From: Thalassospiraceae bacterium LMO-SO8
GTDB lineage: Bacteria; Pseudomonadota; Alphaproteobacteria; Rhodospirillales; Casp-alpha2
DNA length: 64,000 nt
Assembly: GCA_031655335.1 (NCBI GenBank)
Contig: CP134226.1
Coordinates: 2,622,001-2,686,000 of the forward strand
Reading direction: 5' to 3'
The position numbers were made by a program, and so were the translations under genes. The first letter of the stretch is position 1. Every line of letters begins with the position of its first letter. Of this stretch, positions 35,985 to 45,012 are shown piece by piece. A model generated the notes under the pieces. That model saw nothing but the letters and a program-made list of their open reading frames with translations. It was not told where the DNA came from and ran no database searches.

Positions 35985-36974
35985 ATGGCCGACGACCCTG
36001 ATTCGAACGACGACCGCAAGGCCCAGGTCGAAGACGCCAAGACGGGTCTGCCCCTCGACCTCATGACGGCGGTGCCGGGATTGAACCCGCGCGACATGTC
36101 GGTGCTGATCGTCGGCGGCCTGGGCAAGGGGGTGACCCTGAACGCGGGCGTGGACAACGGTGACGGCACGGCGACCCTGCTGGAACACGACCTGACGGTT
36201 CCTGGCGGCCTGCGCATGCGGTTTCCTCCGGGGGCCAGCGGCCCGCACACCTTCCCCGTTACGGTGATCTCCAGCGACGGGCATGTACGCACGGGCAGCC
36301 TGACGGTGGAACCGGGCCTGGCGGCCCTGGAATCGGGGCTGCGCTTTTCAATCGAGGCGCCGGTGGTTCTGGACGGCAGCGGGCGGGTCGGCTTTCCCGT
36401 CGCGATTTCCTTCGCCCGTGGGATGGGCAAAATGGTCGGCGATGTGGCGTTCATATTGGACGGGGTGCCGGCGGGGGTGCATCTGACCGGCGGCGTTCGG
36501 GACGGCGAGGCCGACGGTGACGGTCCTTGGCGTTTGACGATGGGCGATCTCCGGGACCTTAGTCTGATCGTGCCGGAGGGGCAGGGGGCGTTCGATGTGG
36601 ACCTGACCGTCGATGCCCGTGGGCAATCGGGCGGCCGTCTGAAATTGACGCGTCAGGCCCGGGCGGTGCCACCCGGCGCGCGCGGGCAAGAATCACGGCG
36701 ATCCGCCGCCGCCCCGCCGGCCGGGCCGAAATCAGCCGTCGCGGACAAGCCCGTGCCGGCGGCCCCGCCGGTGACGGACTGGCTGACGGGTAACGGCGTG
36801 TTCACCTTTGCCTCGGGCCATGGCGGCGATCTGTTCGAAGGCGGTTATGGGTGGAGCGACCCCGTGGAATCCGCGGAGTCGCCACGCCCCCGCCGGTCCG
36901 ACGGCGGCACCGGGGATGTGCGCCTGCTGGCGGGCGGGCCGGTCATCGACGGGCCGGACCCGATTGTTTGGTAA
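35985..36974 (+). CDS. Protein with two RTX-type Ig-like modules
   Basis: This 329-residue protein has no signal peptide. It contains two tandem beta-sandwich modules of the sort repeated in giant RTX/VCBS adhesins: first GVTLNAGVDNGDGTATLLEHDL near 50, then GVHLTGGVRDGEADGDGPW near 165, each followed by a hydrophobic DL-x-x-L strand. The C-terminal third is Pro/Ala/Arg-rich (APPAGPKSAV), then a Gly/Asp-rich tail. A stand-alone cytosolic version is unusual; it may be a fragment of an adhesin or use a C-terminal secretion signal. AAGGATT precedes the ATG. A second RTX protein lies at 62101. Confidence 0.75.
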   Translation: MADDPDSNDDRKAQVEDAKTGLPLDLMTAVPGLNPRDMSVLIVGGLGKGVTLNAGVDNGDGTATLLEHDLTVPGGLRMRFPPGASGPHTFPVTVISSDGHVRTGSLTVEPGLAALESGLRFSIEAPVVLDGSGRVGFPVAISFARGMGKMVGDVAFILDGVPAGVHLTGGVRDGEADGDGPWRLTMGDLRDLSLIVPEGQGAFDVDLTVDARGQSGGRLKLTRQARAVPPGARGQESRRSAAAPPAGPKSAVADKPVPAAPPVTDWLTGNGVFTFASGHGGDLFEGGYGWSDPVESAESPRPRRSDGGTGDVRLLAGGPVIDGPDPIVW

Positions 36975-36980
36975 GGGGGG

Positions 36981-37217
36981 TCAGTTGGCCCGCAGGCCGG
37001 TAGGGGCGTCGGGATCGTCGAGGGCATCCGCTTCCAACATCGCACGGTAGATTTTGGCGACCAGGGCTTCGTCAACGCCGCTTGCACGGGCACCGGCTTG
37101 AATCATGGCGAGCGACGGCTGCACGGGTACGAACTTGATGCCGAGATCGACCAAGTCTTCCAGTTCGGTCAGCGCCAGTTCCAGATTCAGCGAGGGGCGG
37201 TTTGCCTTTGAGCCCAT
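36981..37217 (-). CDS. Small hypothetical protein
   Basis: This 78-residue acidic protein is predicted to be largely helical (LNLELALTELEDLVDLGI), with a second helix pair ALVAKIYRAMLEADALDD. The start ATG at 37217 is preceded by GGGAAC. The frame extends upstream but without protein-like composition. It ends six bases from the plus-strand Ig-module gene (convergent). No family is recognised. Confidence 0.6.
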   Translation of the reverse strand: MGSKANRPSLNLELALTELEDLVDLGIKFVPVQPSLAMIQAGARASGVDEALVAKIYRAMLEADALDDPDAPTGLRAN

Positions 37218-37430
37218 TTTTTTGTTCCCGTGTTTCGGTAAGGTGATTTGTTTCTGAATTCCGCATGAATTCGTGTCGAAATACGCAATTGCCATGCCAG
37301 ATCAATACCCCCTGGCCGTTGGTCATAGGATGCGGAAGGCCGAGATGGCCGGTTCCCACGGGCGGCGATGTGATCTAATCTCCCGGCCGAACCGCCGGAA
37401 CAATTATCCAGAATCACAGCCATAACCGCC

Positions 37431-37802
37431 ATGAACCCCAAAGATTCCGCCATTTATCACATGTGCCGCCAGGAAGAATGGGCCGCTGCCGAGCGGGCGG
37501 GGGCGTATGCCGGGTCGTCCCAGGACGTTGCCGACGGTTTCATCCATTTCTCGGATGCCGGTCAGGTCGTGCAAAGTGCGGCCAAGCACCGCGCCGGTCA
37601 GTCCGGGATTGTCCTTTTGCGTGTCGATCCGCGAAAATTGGGCGACGCCCTTAAATGGGAAGAATCGCGGGGTGGCCAGTTGTTTCCGCATCTTTACGGA
37701 CCGTTGCCCATATCGGCGGTGATGGCGGTTTATGATCTGCCGCTCGATGCGTCCGGCCGCCACCAATTCCCGCCCGAACTGAACCTGCAGGAAGCTCTTT
37801 AG
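37431..37802 (+). CDS. DUF952 family protein
   Basis: This 123-residue protein matches DUF952: IYHMCRQEEW at the start, then DGFIHFSDAGQV near 35 (family signature with conserved His and Ser), LLRVDPRKLG near 62 and FPHLYGPLPISAVMAV near 85. Family members are small and resemble NAD-binding ADP-ribosyltransferase-like folds; no activity is established. Its stop codon is immediately followed by the ATG of pyrD (0-base gap), so the two are coupled. Confidence 0.88.
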   Translation: MNPKDSAIYHMCRQEEWAAAERAGAYAGSSQDVADGFIHFSDAGQVVQSAAKHRAGQSGIVLLRVDPRKLGDALKWEESRGGQLFPHLYGPLPISAVMAVYDLPLDASGRHQFPPELNLQEAL

Positions 37803-38864
37803 ATGACTCTTGCCGACCGGCTGATGCCGGCCCTTCGCTGCCTCGATCCGGAACTCGCGCATTCTCTGGCCCTCATGGCGCTGTCTTTGGGGCTGGCGCC
37901 GCCGGTGACGGCGGTTCCACGGCCGATCCTGAAAACCCGCGTCTGGGGCCTGGACTTCGATAACCCCGTGGGCCTGGCCGCCGGGTTCGACAAGGATGCC
38001 CGGGTGCCCGGGGCGGTGCTCGGCCTGGGGTTCGGCTTTACCGAAGTCGGCAGCGTCACGCCCCGCCCGCAGCCGGGCAACGCCAAGCCGCGCCTGTTCC
38101 GCCTGACCGACGACCGCGCGGTGATCAACCGCATGGGTTTCAACAACGGCGGCCATGACGCCATGGCCGCGCGCCTGGCCAAGTTCCGCGCCGGGCCGAT
38201 GGGGCGGGGCATTGCCGGCGTTAACCTGGGCCGCAACAAGGACTCGGCCGACGAAGTGCGGGATTATGTCCTGGGCGTCGAACGCCTGGGCGCCATGGCG
38301 AGCTATCTGGTCGTCAACGTGTCGTCCCCCAACACGCCGGGGCTGCGCACCTTGCAGGACCGAGGGCCGCTGACGGCGCTGCTGACGGCGGTGAAGGCGG
38401 CGCGCGACGGGCTGGCCAACCGTCCTCCGCTGCTGGTCAAGATCGCGCCGGACCTGGCCAGCGCGGATCTGGAAGACATTGCCGCCGTCGTCGCCGATGT
38501 GGGCATCGACGGTATCATCGCGACCAACACGACCATCAGCCGCCCGGCCGGCCTCCGCGATCAGCAGAAGGGGCAGATCGGCGGTCTGTCCGGGGCCCCG
38601 CTGAAGGCCATGGCCAAGGGCGTGATTTCCGATCTGTATCAGCTTGTCGGCCGGGATATCCCCCTGATCGGGGTGGGTGGCATCGCCACCGGGGCGGACG
38701 CCTATGCCCGCATCCGCGCGGGGGCGTCGCTGGTCCAGATCTATTCGGCGCTGGTCTTCGATGGACCCTATCTGGCGGCGCGCATTGCCGCCGAATTGGC
38801 GGACCTTCTGGAACGCGACGGCTTCAAGTCCGTCGCCGCCGCCGTCGGCGCCGACCACCGCTGA
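37803..38864 (+). CDS. pyrD: Dihydroorotate dehydrogenase (quinone), class 2
   Basis: This 353-residue flavoenzyme of pyrimidine biosynthesis is peripherally attached to the inner membrane and reduces quinone. The class 2 signature [20 protein letters not shown] is near 60, [12 protein letters not shown] near 107, and the catalytic Ser is in [12 protein letters not shown] near 175. FMN phosphate binding is by [13 protein letters not shown] near 290. The N-terminal helical extension used for membrane contact is present. Length is standard. It starts at the base after the DUF952 stop codon. Confidence 0.96.
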   Translation: MTLADRLMPALRCLDPELAHSLALMALSLGLAPPVTAVPRPILKTRVWGLDFDNPVGLAAGFDKDARVPGAVLGLGFGFTEVGSVTPRPQPGNAKPRLFRLTDDRAVINRMGFNNGGHDAMAARLAKFRAGPMGRGIAGVNLGRNKDSADEVRDYVLGVERLGAMASYLVVNVSSPNTPGLRTLQDRGPLTALLTAVKAARDGLANRPPLLVKIAPDLASADLEDIAAVVADVGIDGIIATNTTISRPAGLRDQQKGQIGGLSGAPLKAMAKGVISDLYQLVGRDIPLIGVGGIATGADAYARIRAGASLVQIYSALVFDGPYLAARIAAELADLLERDGFKSVAAAVGADHR

Positions 38865-38870
38865 ACCGGA

Positions 38871-40028
38871 TCAGGACTTGTTGGCCGCCTCGGCGCGTTC
38901 CAGCACGCCCTTCAACAGTTTGAAGGCGATGGGCGCCATGGCCACCAGGAAGATCACCCGCACCATGTGATGGACGGACACGAAGGCCACGTCGATGCCG
39001 AGCGACAGGCTGATCAGGGTCATTTCCGCAAGGCCGCCGGGCGCGAAGGCAAGCCACAGCGTGTTCACCGGCAGGCCCGTGAAGGAACTGACGACCCAGG
39101 CCCCGGCGAAGGCGGCGCCGAGCATGAAGACGGTGATGCCCGCCGCCTGGACCATGGTGCCGAACATGTCGCGCAGGGAAATGCCGAGGAAACGGCAGCC
39201 GATCGAGGCGCCGATCACGACCTGGGCGAGGGCGACGATTTCCTGGGGTGGGCGGGCCTCGGTCAGGCCCGACATGTGAACGATGGCCGACACCAGGGTC
39301 GGGCCCAGAAGCTGCGCCGCCGGAAACCGCAGCCGCCGCGCCACGTAATACCCGACCACGGCGCAGGCGATGAGGATCGCCGCGTCCTTGAGGCGGATAT
39401 CGGCCATGTTGCCGAGGGCCCCCATGTTGCCCGGCTGGTAGCCCTCGAAAAACTTGAACCAGAAGGGGATGATCAGCACCGTCAGCATGATGCGGACGGA
39501 ATGGTTGAGGGAAATCTTGCGGTCGTCGGCGCCCATGGCCTCGCCCAGCAGCGCCATTTCCCCGAACCCGCCCGGCGAGGCGGAGAAATAGGACGTCGCC
39601 GCATCCCATTTCGCGACCTTGACCAGGTAATAGGACACCATGGCGGTGATTCCGACCGCGTAGACCAGCAGCATGGACAGCGAGGCGATCCATTCGGAGG
39701 CGTGGCGGATCGCTTCCGGCGTGAACCCGGCCCCCAGCATCACGCCGAGCACCGGCACCATGTAAAGGCGCAGGCGCTTCGGGCGGACCAGGGGAGCGCC
39801 CGACAGGGACGCGACCACCGTGAACACCAGCGCCCCGATCATCCAGGGCAGGGGCATGTGCAATTCGTGGAACAGGATGCCGCCGGCACCGCCCAGGGCC
39901 AGGGTCAGGATCATGCGCAGCGGGCGGGTCTTTGGGTTGCCTTCCGTTTCCGGGCCGGGGCCGGTGCTTTCCGGGTCGTTCTCTGTGTCGTCTGGTGCGG
40001 GCGCGGGGGTTTTGTCGTCAGCGGTCAC
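38871..40028 (-). CDS. AbrB-family (COG3180) polytopic membrane protein
   Basis: This 385-residue integral membrane protein has about ten helices in two homologous halves. It corresponds to the AbrB/'ammonia monooxygenase-like' family: [19 protein letters not shown] near 50 and, in the second half, [21 protein letters not shown] near 235, plus the conserved [15 protein letters not shown] near 148 and [16 protein letters not shown] near 330. The biochemical role is unproven, with transport proposed. A Pro/Glu-rich cytosolic tail precedes the first helix. The GTG start overlaps the nadK stop by GTGA, so expression is coupled. Confidence 0.88.
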   Translation of the reverse strand: MTADDKTPAPAPDDTENDPESTGPGPETEGNPKTRPLRMILTLALGGAGGILFHELHMPLPWMIGALVFTVVASLSGAPLVRPKRLRLYMVPVLGVMLGAGFTPEAIRHASEWIASLSMLLVYAVGITAMVSYYLVKVAKWDAATSYFSASPGGFGEMALLGEAMGADDRKISLNHSVRIMLTVLIIPFWFKFFEGYQPGNMGALGNMADIRLKDAAILIACAVVGYYVARRLRFPAAQLLGPTLVSAIVHMSGLTEARPPQEIVALAQVVIGASIGCRFLGISLRDMFGTMVQAAGITVFMLGAAFAGAWVVSSFTGLPVNTLWLAFAPGGLAEMTLISLSLGIDVAFVSVHHMVRVIFLVAMAPIAFKLLKGVLERAEAANKS

Positions 40029-40804
40029 GGTTCGAACTGCTCCTTGAGGATGCGTTCTTCCAGGTTATGTTCGGGATCGAACAGCAGCTCAAGGCGGTGG
40101 CTGTGGTCCTGATGGATTTCCACCCGTTTGACGTCGCGCACCTCGGTGTAATCGGCGGTGGCGCTGACGGGTCTTAATTCGGGCTGGAGAATTTCGAACG
40201 CGATCTCGGCCTTGCGGGGCAGCAGCGCGCCGCGCCAGCGCCGGGGGCGGAACACGGAAATCGGCGTCAGCGCCAACAGGTCCGCCCCCATGGGGATGAT
40301 CGGCCCATGGGCCGACAGGTTGTAGGCGGTGGAACCGGCCGGCGTGGCGACCAGCACGCCGTCGCAGATCATTTCGTCCAGGCGCGCGACGCCGTCGATG
40401 AAGATGCGGATTTTCGCCGCCATGCGCGATTCCCGCAGCAGCGACACCTCGTTGATGGCCAGCGCCGTGGTGGTATTGCCGTTGACGTCCGTCGCCGTCA
40501 TTTTCAGGGGCCGCAGGCTCACCGCTTGGGCGCGGGCGATGCGCTCGGGCAGGCCCTCGGCCAGATATTCGTTCATCAGGAATCCGACCGTGCCCCGGTT
40601 CATGCCGTAGATGGGCGTGCCGCTGCCGATGGCCCCGTGCAGACTTTCCAGCATGAAGCCGTCGCCGCCCAGCGCCACGATCACCTCGGCGTCCTCGGTC
40701 GGCATGTTGCCGTAGCGGTGCGCCAGGTGCTTGAGGGCTTCCTGGGCCTCCGGCTGCTTCGCGGCGACGAAGGCGATTTTCGAGACGGGGGGCGCGTCGG
40801 TCAT
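40025..40804 (-). CDS. nadK: NAD kinase
   Basis: This 259-residue enzyme phosphorylates NAD to NADP with ATP or polyphosphate. The [11 protein letters not shown] loop near residue 46, the adenine pocket segments [14 protein letters not shown] near 70 and NEVSLLRES near 120, and the catalytic/structural [16 protein letters not shown] near 155 are all present. It is on the short side for the family, which is common in alphaproteobacteria. It overlaps the downstream membrane-protein gene by four bases and is divergent from a TetR gene. Confidence 0.95.
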   Translation of the reverse strand: MTDAPPVSKIAFVAAKQPEAQEALKHLAHRYGNMPTEDAEVIVALGGDGFMLESLHGAIGSGTPIYGMNRGTVGFLMNEYLAEGLPERIARAQAVSLRPLKMTATDVNGNTTTALAINEVSLLRESRMAAKIRIFIDGVARLDEMICDGVLVATPAGSTAYNLSAHGPIIPMGADLLALTPISVFRPRRWRGALLPRKAEIAFEILQPELRPVSATADYTEVRDVKRVEIHQDHSHRLELLFDPEHNLEERILKEQFEP

Positions 40805-40880
40805 GGCGGTCTTTGAAAAATCAGGGAACTTTCCGCAACTTAGCTGCTTAAGTGTGGTTGCGGAAGCCTTGCGGTAAATT

Positions 40881-40896
40881 CATACTCCCTGGTATG
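40881..40896. promoter_or_regulatory. Dyad CATAC-N6-GTATG overlapping the TetR start codon
   Basis: CATAC (40881-40885) and GTATG (40892-40896) form a 5-bp inverted repeat whose right arm contains the ATG of the TetR gene. Such a site would give tight autorepression. Short dyads occur by chance, so support is moderate. Confidence 0.4.
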
Positions 40897-41502
40897 TCCC
40901 GCGCCTACAAACCCGACGAGACCCGGCGGCAGATTCTTGAAGCCGCCTACGGAGTCATTCACCGCCACGGCTTCCAGGCCGCGGGGCTGAACGACATCCT
41001 GGCCATGACCGGCGTCACCAAGGGGGCGATGTACCACCATTTCCCCAACAAGATGGCGCTCGGCTATGCCGTCGTGGACGAGAAGGTGAAGGCCTATCTG
41101 GAGGACTGGTGGCTGGCGCCGCTGGACGCCGAGGGCGAAGACGATCCCTTGGCCGCCATCGCCCGCACGATCCAGGACAACATGACGGGCCGCGTCCCGG
41201 CCATTCACCTGCTGGGCTGTCCCTTGAACAACCTGGCGCAGGAAATGTCGCCGATCGACGGCGGATTTCGGCAACGGGTGGAGGAGCTTTACCGCGCCTG
41301 GCGCCGGCGACTGTCCCGTGCCCTCACCCGCGGCCAGCATTCGGGCAAGGTCAACGCGGCGGCCGACACGGACGAGGCCGCGACCCTGATCGTCGCCGCC
41401 ATCCAGGGCGCGTTCAGCCAGACCAAGTCGGCGCAATCCATGGCGCCGTTCCACGACTGCATGGCCGGGCTGAACCGTTATTTGATGGGGCTGCGGCCTT
41501 AG
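40894..41502 (+). CDS. TetR/AcrR family transcriptional regulator
   Basis: This 202-residue repressor has the N-terminal helix-turn-helix in TRRQILEAAYGVIHRHGF and LNDILAMTGVTKGAMYHHFPNK near 10-55 (YHHF signature). The ~140-residue C-terminal ligand domain resembles the TetR_C family with GCPLNNLAQEM near 105. The ATG at 40894 lies inside a short dyad and has no ribosome site, so the mRNA may be leaderless. It is divergent from nadK and convergent with the MFS gene; the target could be the MFS gene, but that is inference. Confidence 0.9.
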   Translation: MSRAYKPDETRRQILEAAYGVIHRHGFQAAGLNDILAMTGVTKGAMYHHFPNKMALGYAVVDEKVKAYLEDWWLAPLDAEGEDDPLAAIARTIQDNMTGRVPAIHLLGCPLNNLAQEMSPIDGGFRQRVEELYRAWRRRLSRALTRGQHSGKVNAAADTDEAATLIVAAIQGAFSQTKSAQSMAPFHDCMAGLNRYLMGLRP

Positions 41503-41527
41503 GCGATGGGGGCACGCGCTTTGGAGG

Positions 41528-42757
41528 CTACTCCGCCGCCGCCTTGGCCAGGGCCTGTTCCCGGCGGCGGACGCTGCGCAACCACAGCGCCGACAGCAAA
41601 ATCACCAGGATCACCGGCAGCATGGCGTAGTTGACCCAGGCCCAGCCGAAGTAGTGGTAGACGCTGCCGGCCATCAGCGAGGAGACGGCGAGGCCCGTGA
41701 ACAGCAGGAAATCGTTCGTGCCCTGGACCTTGGCGCGCTCGGCCGGGCTGTGGACTTCGGTGATCAGGATCGTGCCGCCGGTGAACGTGAAGTTCCATCC
41801 GATACCGAGCAGGATCAGCGCCGTGAGGAAATGGGCGAAGGACACCCCGTTCAGGGCGACGAGGACGGAAGAGAGAAGAATCGCCGCCCCCGTGGCGATG
41901 ATGCGGACGACGCCGAACCGCTTGATCAGGTGACCAGTCAAAAACCCCGGCAGGAACATCCCGACCACATGCCACTGGATCACCAGTTTGATGTTCTCGT
42001 GGGTGAAGATGACGGTCTTCAGCGTGCCCATGGTGACCGGCGTGACGACCATCAGAAAGTTCATCACGACATAGCCGAACAGGGCCGCGATCAGGGCGAC
42101 GATGAAGGTCGGCGACTTCATGATGGTCCACAGCGGGCGGCCCGTATCCGCGTATTCCTGCTTCGTCAGCCGGGGAATTTGCGCGAACAGGATGACGACG
42201 CCGGACAGCGCCGTGAACGCCGCCATCATGAAGAACGCCCCCTGGAACGGCACGTCGGTGATCCAATGCTTGGCGTACAGCGCCGTTTCCGGGCCGAGGA
42301 AGGCGCCGATGACGCTCATCGCGATGACGATGGAGACGTTGCGTTCCTTCAGATGGTCCGGCGAGACCTCGGCCGCGGCAAAACGGTATTGCTGCGCGAA
42401 GCCGGTGTAGATACCCGCGATCAGCAACCCGATGTTGAACAGAAGGAAACTGTCCAGGGCGATCGCCTGGGCGGCGATCAGGGCGCCGATACTGCCGACC
42501 GCCGAGCCGAAGGCGAACCCCCATCGCCGTCCCCAGGTCCGCATCAGGAACGCGGCGGGCAGGGTGCCCGCCGATGTGCCGATCAGCAGCATGGTGATCG
42601 GTGCCGTGGCCAGGGCGAGGTCCTCGCCCAGCATCGAAATCGCGACCAGGGTCGCGGCGAAGAACGTGAGTGTGCGGCCGCAGAAAAACAGCGCCTGACA
42701 GATCGCGAGGATGACGAGGTTTTTCGTGCTGTGGAGGGCGGGGGCCGGCGTGGTCAT
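41528..42757 (-). CDS. Major facilitator superfamily transporter
   Basis: This 409-residue polytopic protein has 12 predicted helices and MFS signatures: the loop motif RTWGRRWGFAFG between helices 2 and 3, and the pattern GHLIKRFGVVRI near 265. Small-molecule efflux or uptake is expected; no substrate is evident. The ATG at 42757 marks a plausible N-terminus (TTPAPALHSTKNLVILAI). It lies 25 bases after the TetR gene on the other strand. Confidence 0.9.
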   Translation of the reverse strand: MTTPAPALHSTKNLVILAICQALFFCGRTLTFFAATLVAISMLGEDLALATAPITMLLIGTSAGTLPAAFLMRTWGRRWGFAFGSAVGSIGALIAAQAIALDSFLLFNIGLLIAGIYTGFAQQYRFAAAEVSPDHLKERNVSIVIAMSVIGAFLGPETALYAKHWITDVPFQGAFFMMAAFTALSGVVILFAQIPRLTKQEYADTGRPLWTIMKSPTFIVALIAALFGYVVMNFLMVVTPVTMGTLKTVIFTHENIKLVIQWHVVGMFLPGFLTGHLIKRFGVVRIIATGAAILLSSVLVALNGVSFAHFLTALILLGIGWNFTFTGGTILITEVHSPAERAKVQGTNDFLLFTGLAVSSLMAGSVYHYFGWAWVNYAMLPVILVILLSALWLRSVRRREQALAKAAAE

Positions 42758-42853
42758 GACAAACCTATACGGAATGCGTCCCCGCCGCACAAGCCGTTGC
42801 CTGATCGCCTGGAGCGCAGCCGTGACACCTGCCGCCTTGGACCGGCGATGGAC

Positions 42854-43906
42854 TCAAGGGCCCGGGGCCGCGGCCTCGATGCGGTTGCGCCCAGCCTGCT
42901 TGGCACGATAGAGCGCCGTGTCGGCCGCCTTCACAAGGTCTTCGGCCGATTGGCCGGGCCCCAGGACAGCGACGCCGATGCTGACGGTGATCGAAATCCG
43001 CGTGCCATCGCCCATGTCGAATTCAGCTTCTTCGATCTGTCGACGCAGGCGTTCGGCCACGTCGGCGGCCGTGCCCAGGTCGGTGTCCGGCAGGACGACG
43101 CAGAACTCTTCGCCGCCGTAGCGCGCGGCAATGTCGTATCGCCGCTTGGCCTGGTTCAGGTGCTGACCCACCGCACGCAGCACCTGGTCGCCCGACGGGT
43201 GTCCGTAGGTATCGTTGACCTTCTTGAAGAAATCCAGGTCCAGCATGAAGCAGGACAGGGGGGCGCCGCTGCGCCGGGCGAATTCGTGCTGTTCCGCGAG
43301 CCGTTCATCGAAGGAACGGCGGTTGTAGAGCTTCGTCAGCGGGTCGAAGTAGGCCTGCCTCTCCAATTCCAAGACCGTTTTCTCCAGCTTCTCCTCCAAC
43401 GTCTTCTGGCGAACGACGAGGGCCAGGATGTCAGCGATCGCATGGACGAAGGCAGCTTCGCTGTCGTCCGCCGCGTGGCCATGCGGCAGGTAGAGGACCA
43501 CCACGCCCAGAACCTTGCCGTCGTCGACGAGCGGGACGCTGTAGTGGCCGTGCGCTGCCATGCCGTCAAAACGAATCTCGTGGCGGTGGTCGACGCAGTT
43601 CGTGTACAGCAGTTTTCCGGTGGCCGCCGCCCGGCCGCATAGGCACCGTCCGAACGGCACCCGGGCGCAGAGGGCCTGAAGTTCAGGGTTCAGGTTGATA
43701 TGGCTGACCAGCTCCAGCACCTGGTCTTCGTCACGGACAAGGAAGACGCCGCCCTTGCGCTGAATGGCCAGCCAGCTGACGGACAGGATAATATCGAGGC
43801 AGGCGTGCAGGACCTCGTCCAGCGGCTGACGGTTGACGACCGTCCGCAGCAGCGCGTTCAGTGTGCGCTCATTCTCGATCACGCGCGTCAACGGGTCCGG
43901 TGACAT
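42854..43906 (-). CDS. Diguanylate cyclase with GAF domain
   Basis: This 350-residue soluble cyclase has an N-terminal GAF-type sensor (about 20-165) with CARVPFGRCLCGRAAATG near 85, which contains two close cysteines. A GGDEF domain follows (about 185-345) with active site RYGGEEFCVVLP near 265 and FMLDLDFFKKVNDTYGH near 225 for GTP/Mg binding. An RxxD inhibitory site (RRYD) sits just upstream of the GGEEF. It would make c-di-GMP; the Cys pair in the GAF domain might sense redox or a metal. It is a monocistronic-looking gene. Confidence 0.93.
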   Translation of the reverse strand: MSPDPLTRVIENERTLNALLRTVVNRQPLDEVLHACLDIILSVSWLAIQRKGGVFLVRDEDQVLELVSHINLNPELQALCARVPFGRCLCGRAAATGKLLYTNCVDHRHEIRFDGMAAHGHYSVPLVDDGKVLGVVVLYLPHGHAADDSEAAFVHAIADILALVVRQKTLEEKLEKTVLELERQAYFDPLTKLYNRRSFDERLAEQHEFARRSGAPLSCFMLDLDFFKKVNDTYGHPSGDQVLRAVGQHLNQAKRRYDIAARYGGEEFCVVLPDTDLGTAADVAERLRRQIEEAEFDMGDGTRISITVSIGVAVLGPGQSAEDLVKAADTALYRAKQAGRNRIEAAAPGP

Positions 43907-43956
43907 ACGGTAGTGTGGCCCATTCGCAGGCCATCTGAAAATCGAAAATGTCGGCC

Positions 43957-44832
43957 CTAGACCGGACGTTCGCCGATCACCGTCGTGCGTTCCATGTAGC
44001 GGTCGGCGGCGTAATCCGACACGGCGTAGTGCATGAGCGTGCGGTTGTCCCAGACCAGCAGGTCATGGGGCCGCCAGGCATGGCGGTAGAGGAATTCGGG
44101 CTGGGTCGCGTGTTTGTACAGATGATCCAGGATCGGGCGGCTTTCCTCCATCGTGAAGCCCTCGATATGCGAGGTGAAGCCCGGGTTCACGTAAAGCGAC
44201 TTGCGCCCCGTGTCCGCATGGGTGCGCACGATAGGATGGACGCATTGGTTGGCGCCGTCGAAGTCCTTGTCGATGACGACGGGCTTGGCGTACTGCGTTG
44301 CCGCCGCGACGGCGAAATCGTGCACGGCGTTAAGGCGCCCCAGCATCGCCTTCATGCCGTCCGACAGGGCATCGTAGGCCGCCGCCATGTCGGCGAAGAT
44401 GGTGTCGCCGCCGTAGGGCGGGATTTCGATGGCGTAGAGGACCGAAGCCTGGGCCGGCCGGTCGCGGAACGACACGTCGGAATGCCAGTAGGTGCCCGCA
44501 CCTTTGCGGCCCTGGGCCTCGCCCTTTGCGTCGACCTTGTTGGACACGCGGTAAAGCTGTGGGTGATCGGGATGCAGATAGCGCGACACCGTGTCCTGCA
44601 AGGGCGGCTGGCCTTCATCATGAAACAGGGGACCGAAGCGGCGGGAAAAATCAATGTGCTGCTGCTGATCGATGGTCTGGTCGCGGATCACCATGAGGCC
44701 GCCCGCTTCCTGCCAGGCCTGGCGGATGTCGCCGAACAGGTTGTCGCCGTTGCCGCCGGACAAATCCCGGCCCACGTCGATGCCGGTGATCTCGACACCC
44801 AGGGTGCCGAGGGGTTTCTTCTGGATGGTCAT
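43957..44832 (-). CDS. TauD/TfdA family alpha-ketoglutarate-dependent dioxygenase
   Basis: This 291-residue Fe(II)/2-oxoglutarate dioxygenase has the facial triad: His-x-Asp in GTYWHSDVSFRDRPA near residue 120, and the distal His in VWDNRTLMHYAVSD near 265. The 2-oxoglutarate-binding Arg lies in the C-terminal MERTTVIGE. The N-terminal LGVEITGIDVGRDLSG is the family start, so the ATG at 44832 (AAGGAAA upstream) is right. Substrates range from taurine to alkylsulfates and aryloxyacids. It is divergent from an IclR regulator with palindromes between, suggesting induction by its substrate. Confidence 0.93.
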   Translation of the reverse strand: MTIQKKPLGTLGVEITGIDVGRDLSGGNGDNLFGDIRQAWQEAGGLMVIRDQTIDQQQHIDFSRRFGPLFHDEGQPPLQDTVSRYLHPDHPQLYRVSNKVDAKGEAQGRKGAGTYWHSDVSFRDRPAQASVLYAIEIPPYGGDTIFADMAAAYDALSDGMKAMLGRLNAVHDFAVAAATQYAKPVVIDKDFDGANQCVHPIVRTHADTGRKSLYVNPGFTSHIEGFTMEESRPILDHLYKHATQPEFLYRHAWRPHDLLVWDNRTLMHYAVSDYAADRYMERTTVIGERPV

Positions 44833-44918
44833 GGTCTTTGGTTTCCTTGGATGAGGCCCCGCCCTTTGGGTGGTGTTTTCCGTTGCTTGAAAAATGATCC
44901 AGGCCCGGTTATTTGTAA

Positions 44919-44944
44919 ATGAAATCACATTTCATCTGATGAAA
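44919..44944. promoter_or_regulatory. Two overlapping palindromes, probable IclR operator
   Basis: ATGAAATCACATTTCAT (44919-44935) and TTTCATCTGATGAAA (44930-44944) are both perfect dyads sharing the central TTTCAT. IclR regulators bind short TTTCA/TGAAA palindromes. The site lies in the 180-base gap between the divergent dioxygenase and IclR genes, so it could control both. Confidence 0.6.
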
Positions 44945-45012
44945 CATTCGCAAATCACGGTATTCGGACGGCGGCCCGCCCGGGTCCGGTCCGGGCCGAA
45001 AGGAAACCGCTC

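Noticed and set aside
41654-43642. Plus-strand open frame of about 660 codons
   Set aside because: Antisense to the MFS and GGDEF genes, which have clear family motifs; the frame itself has none.
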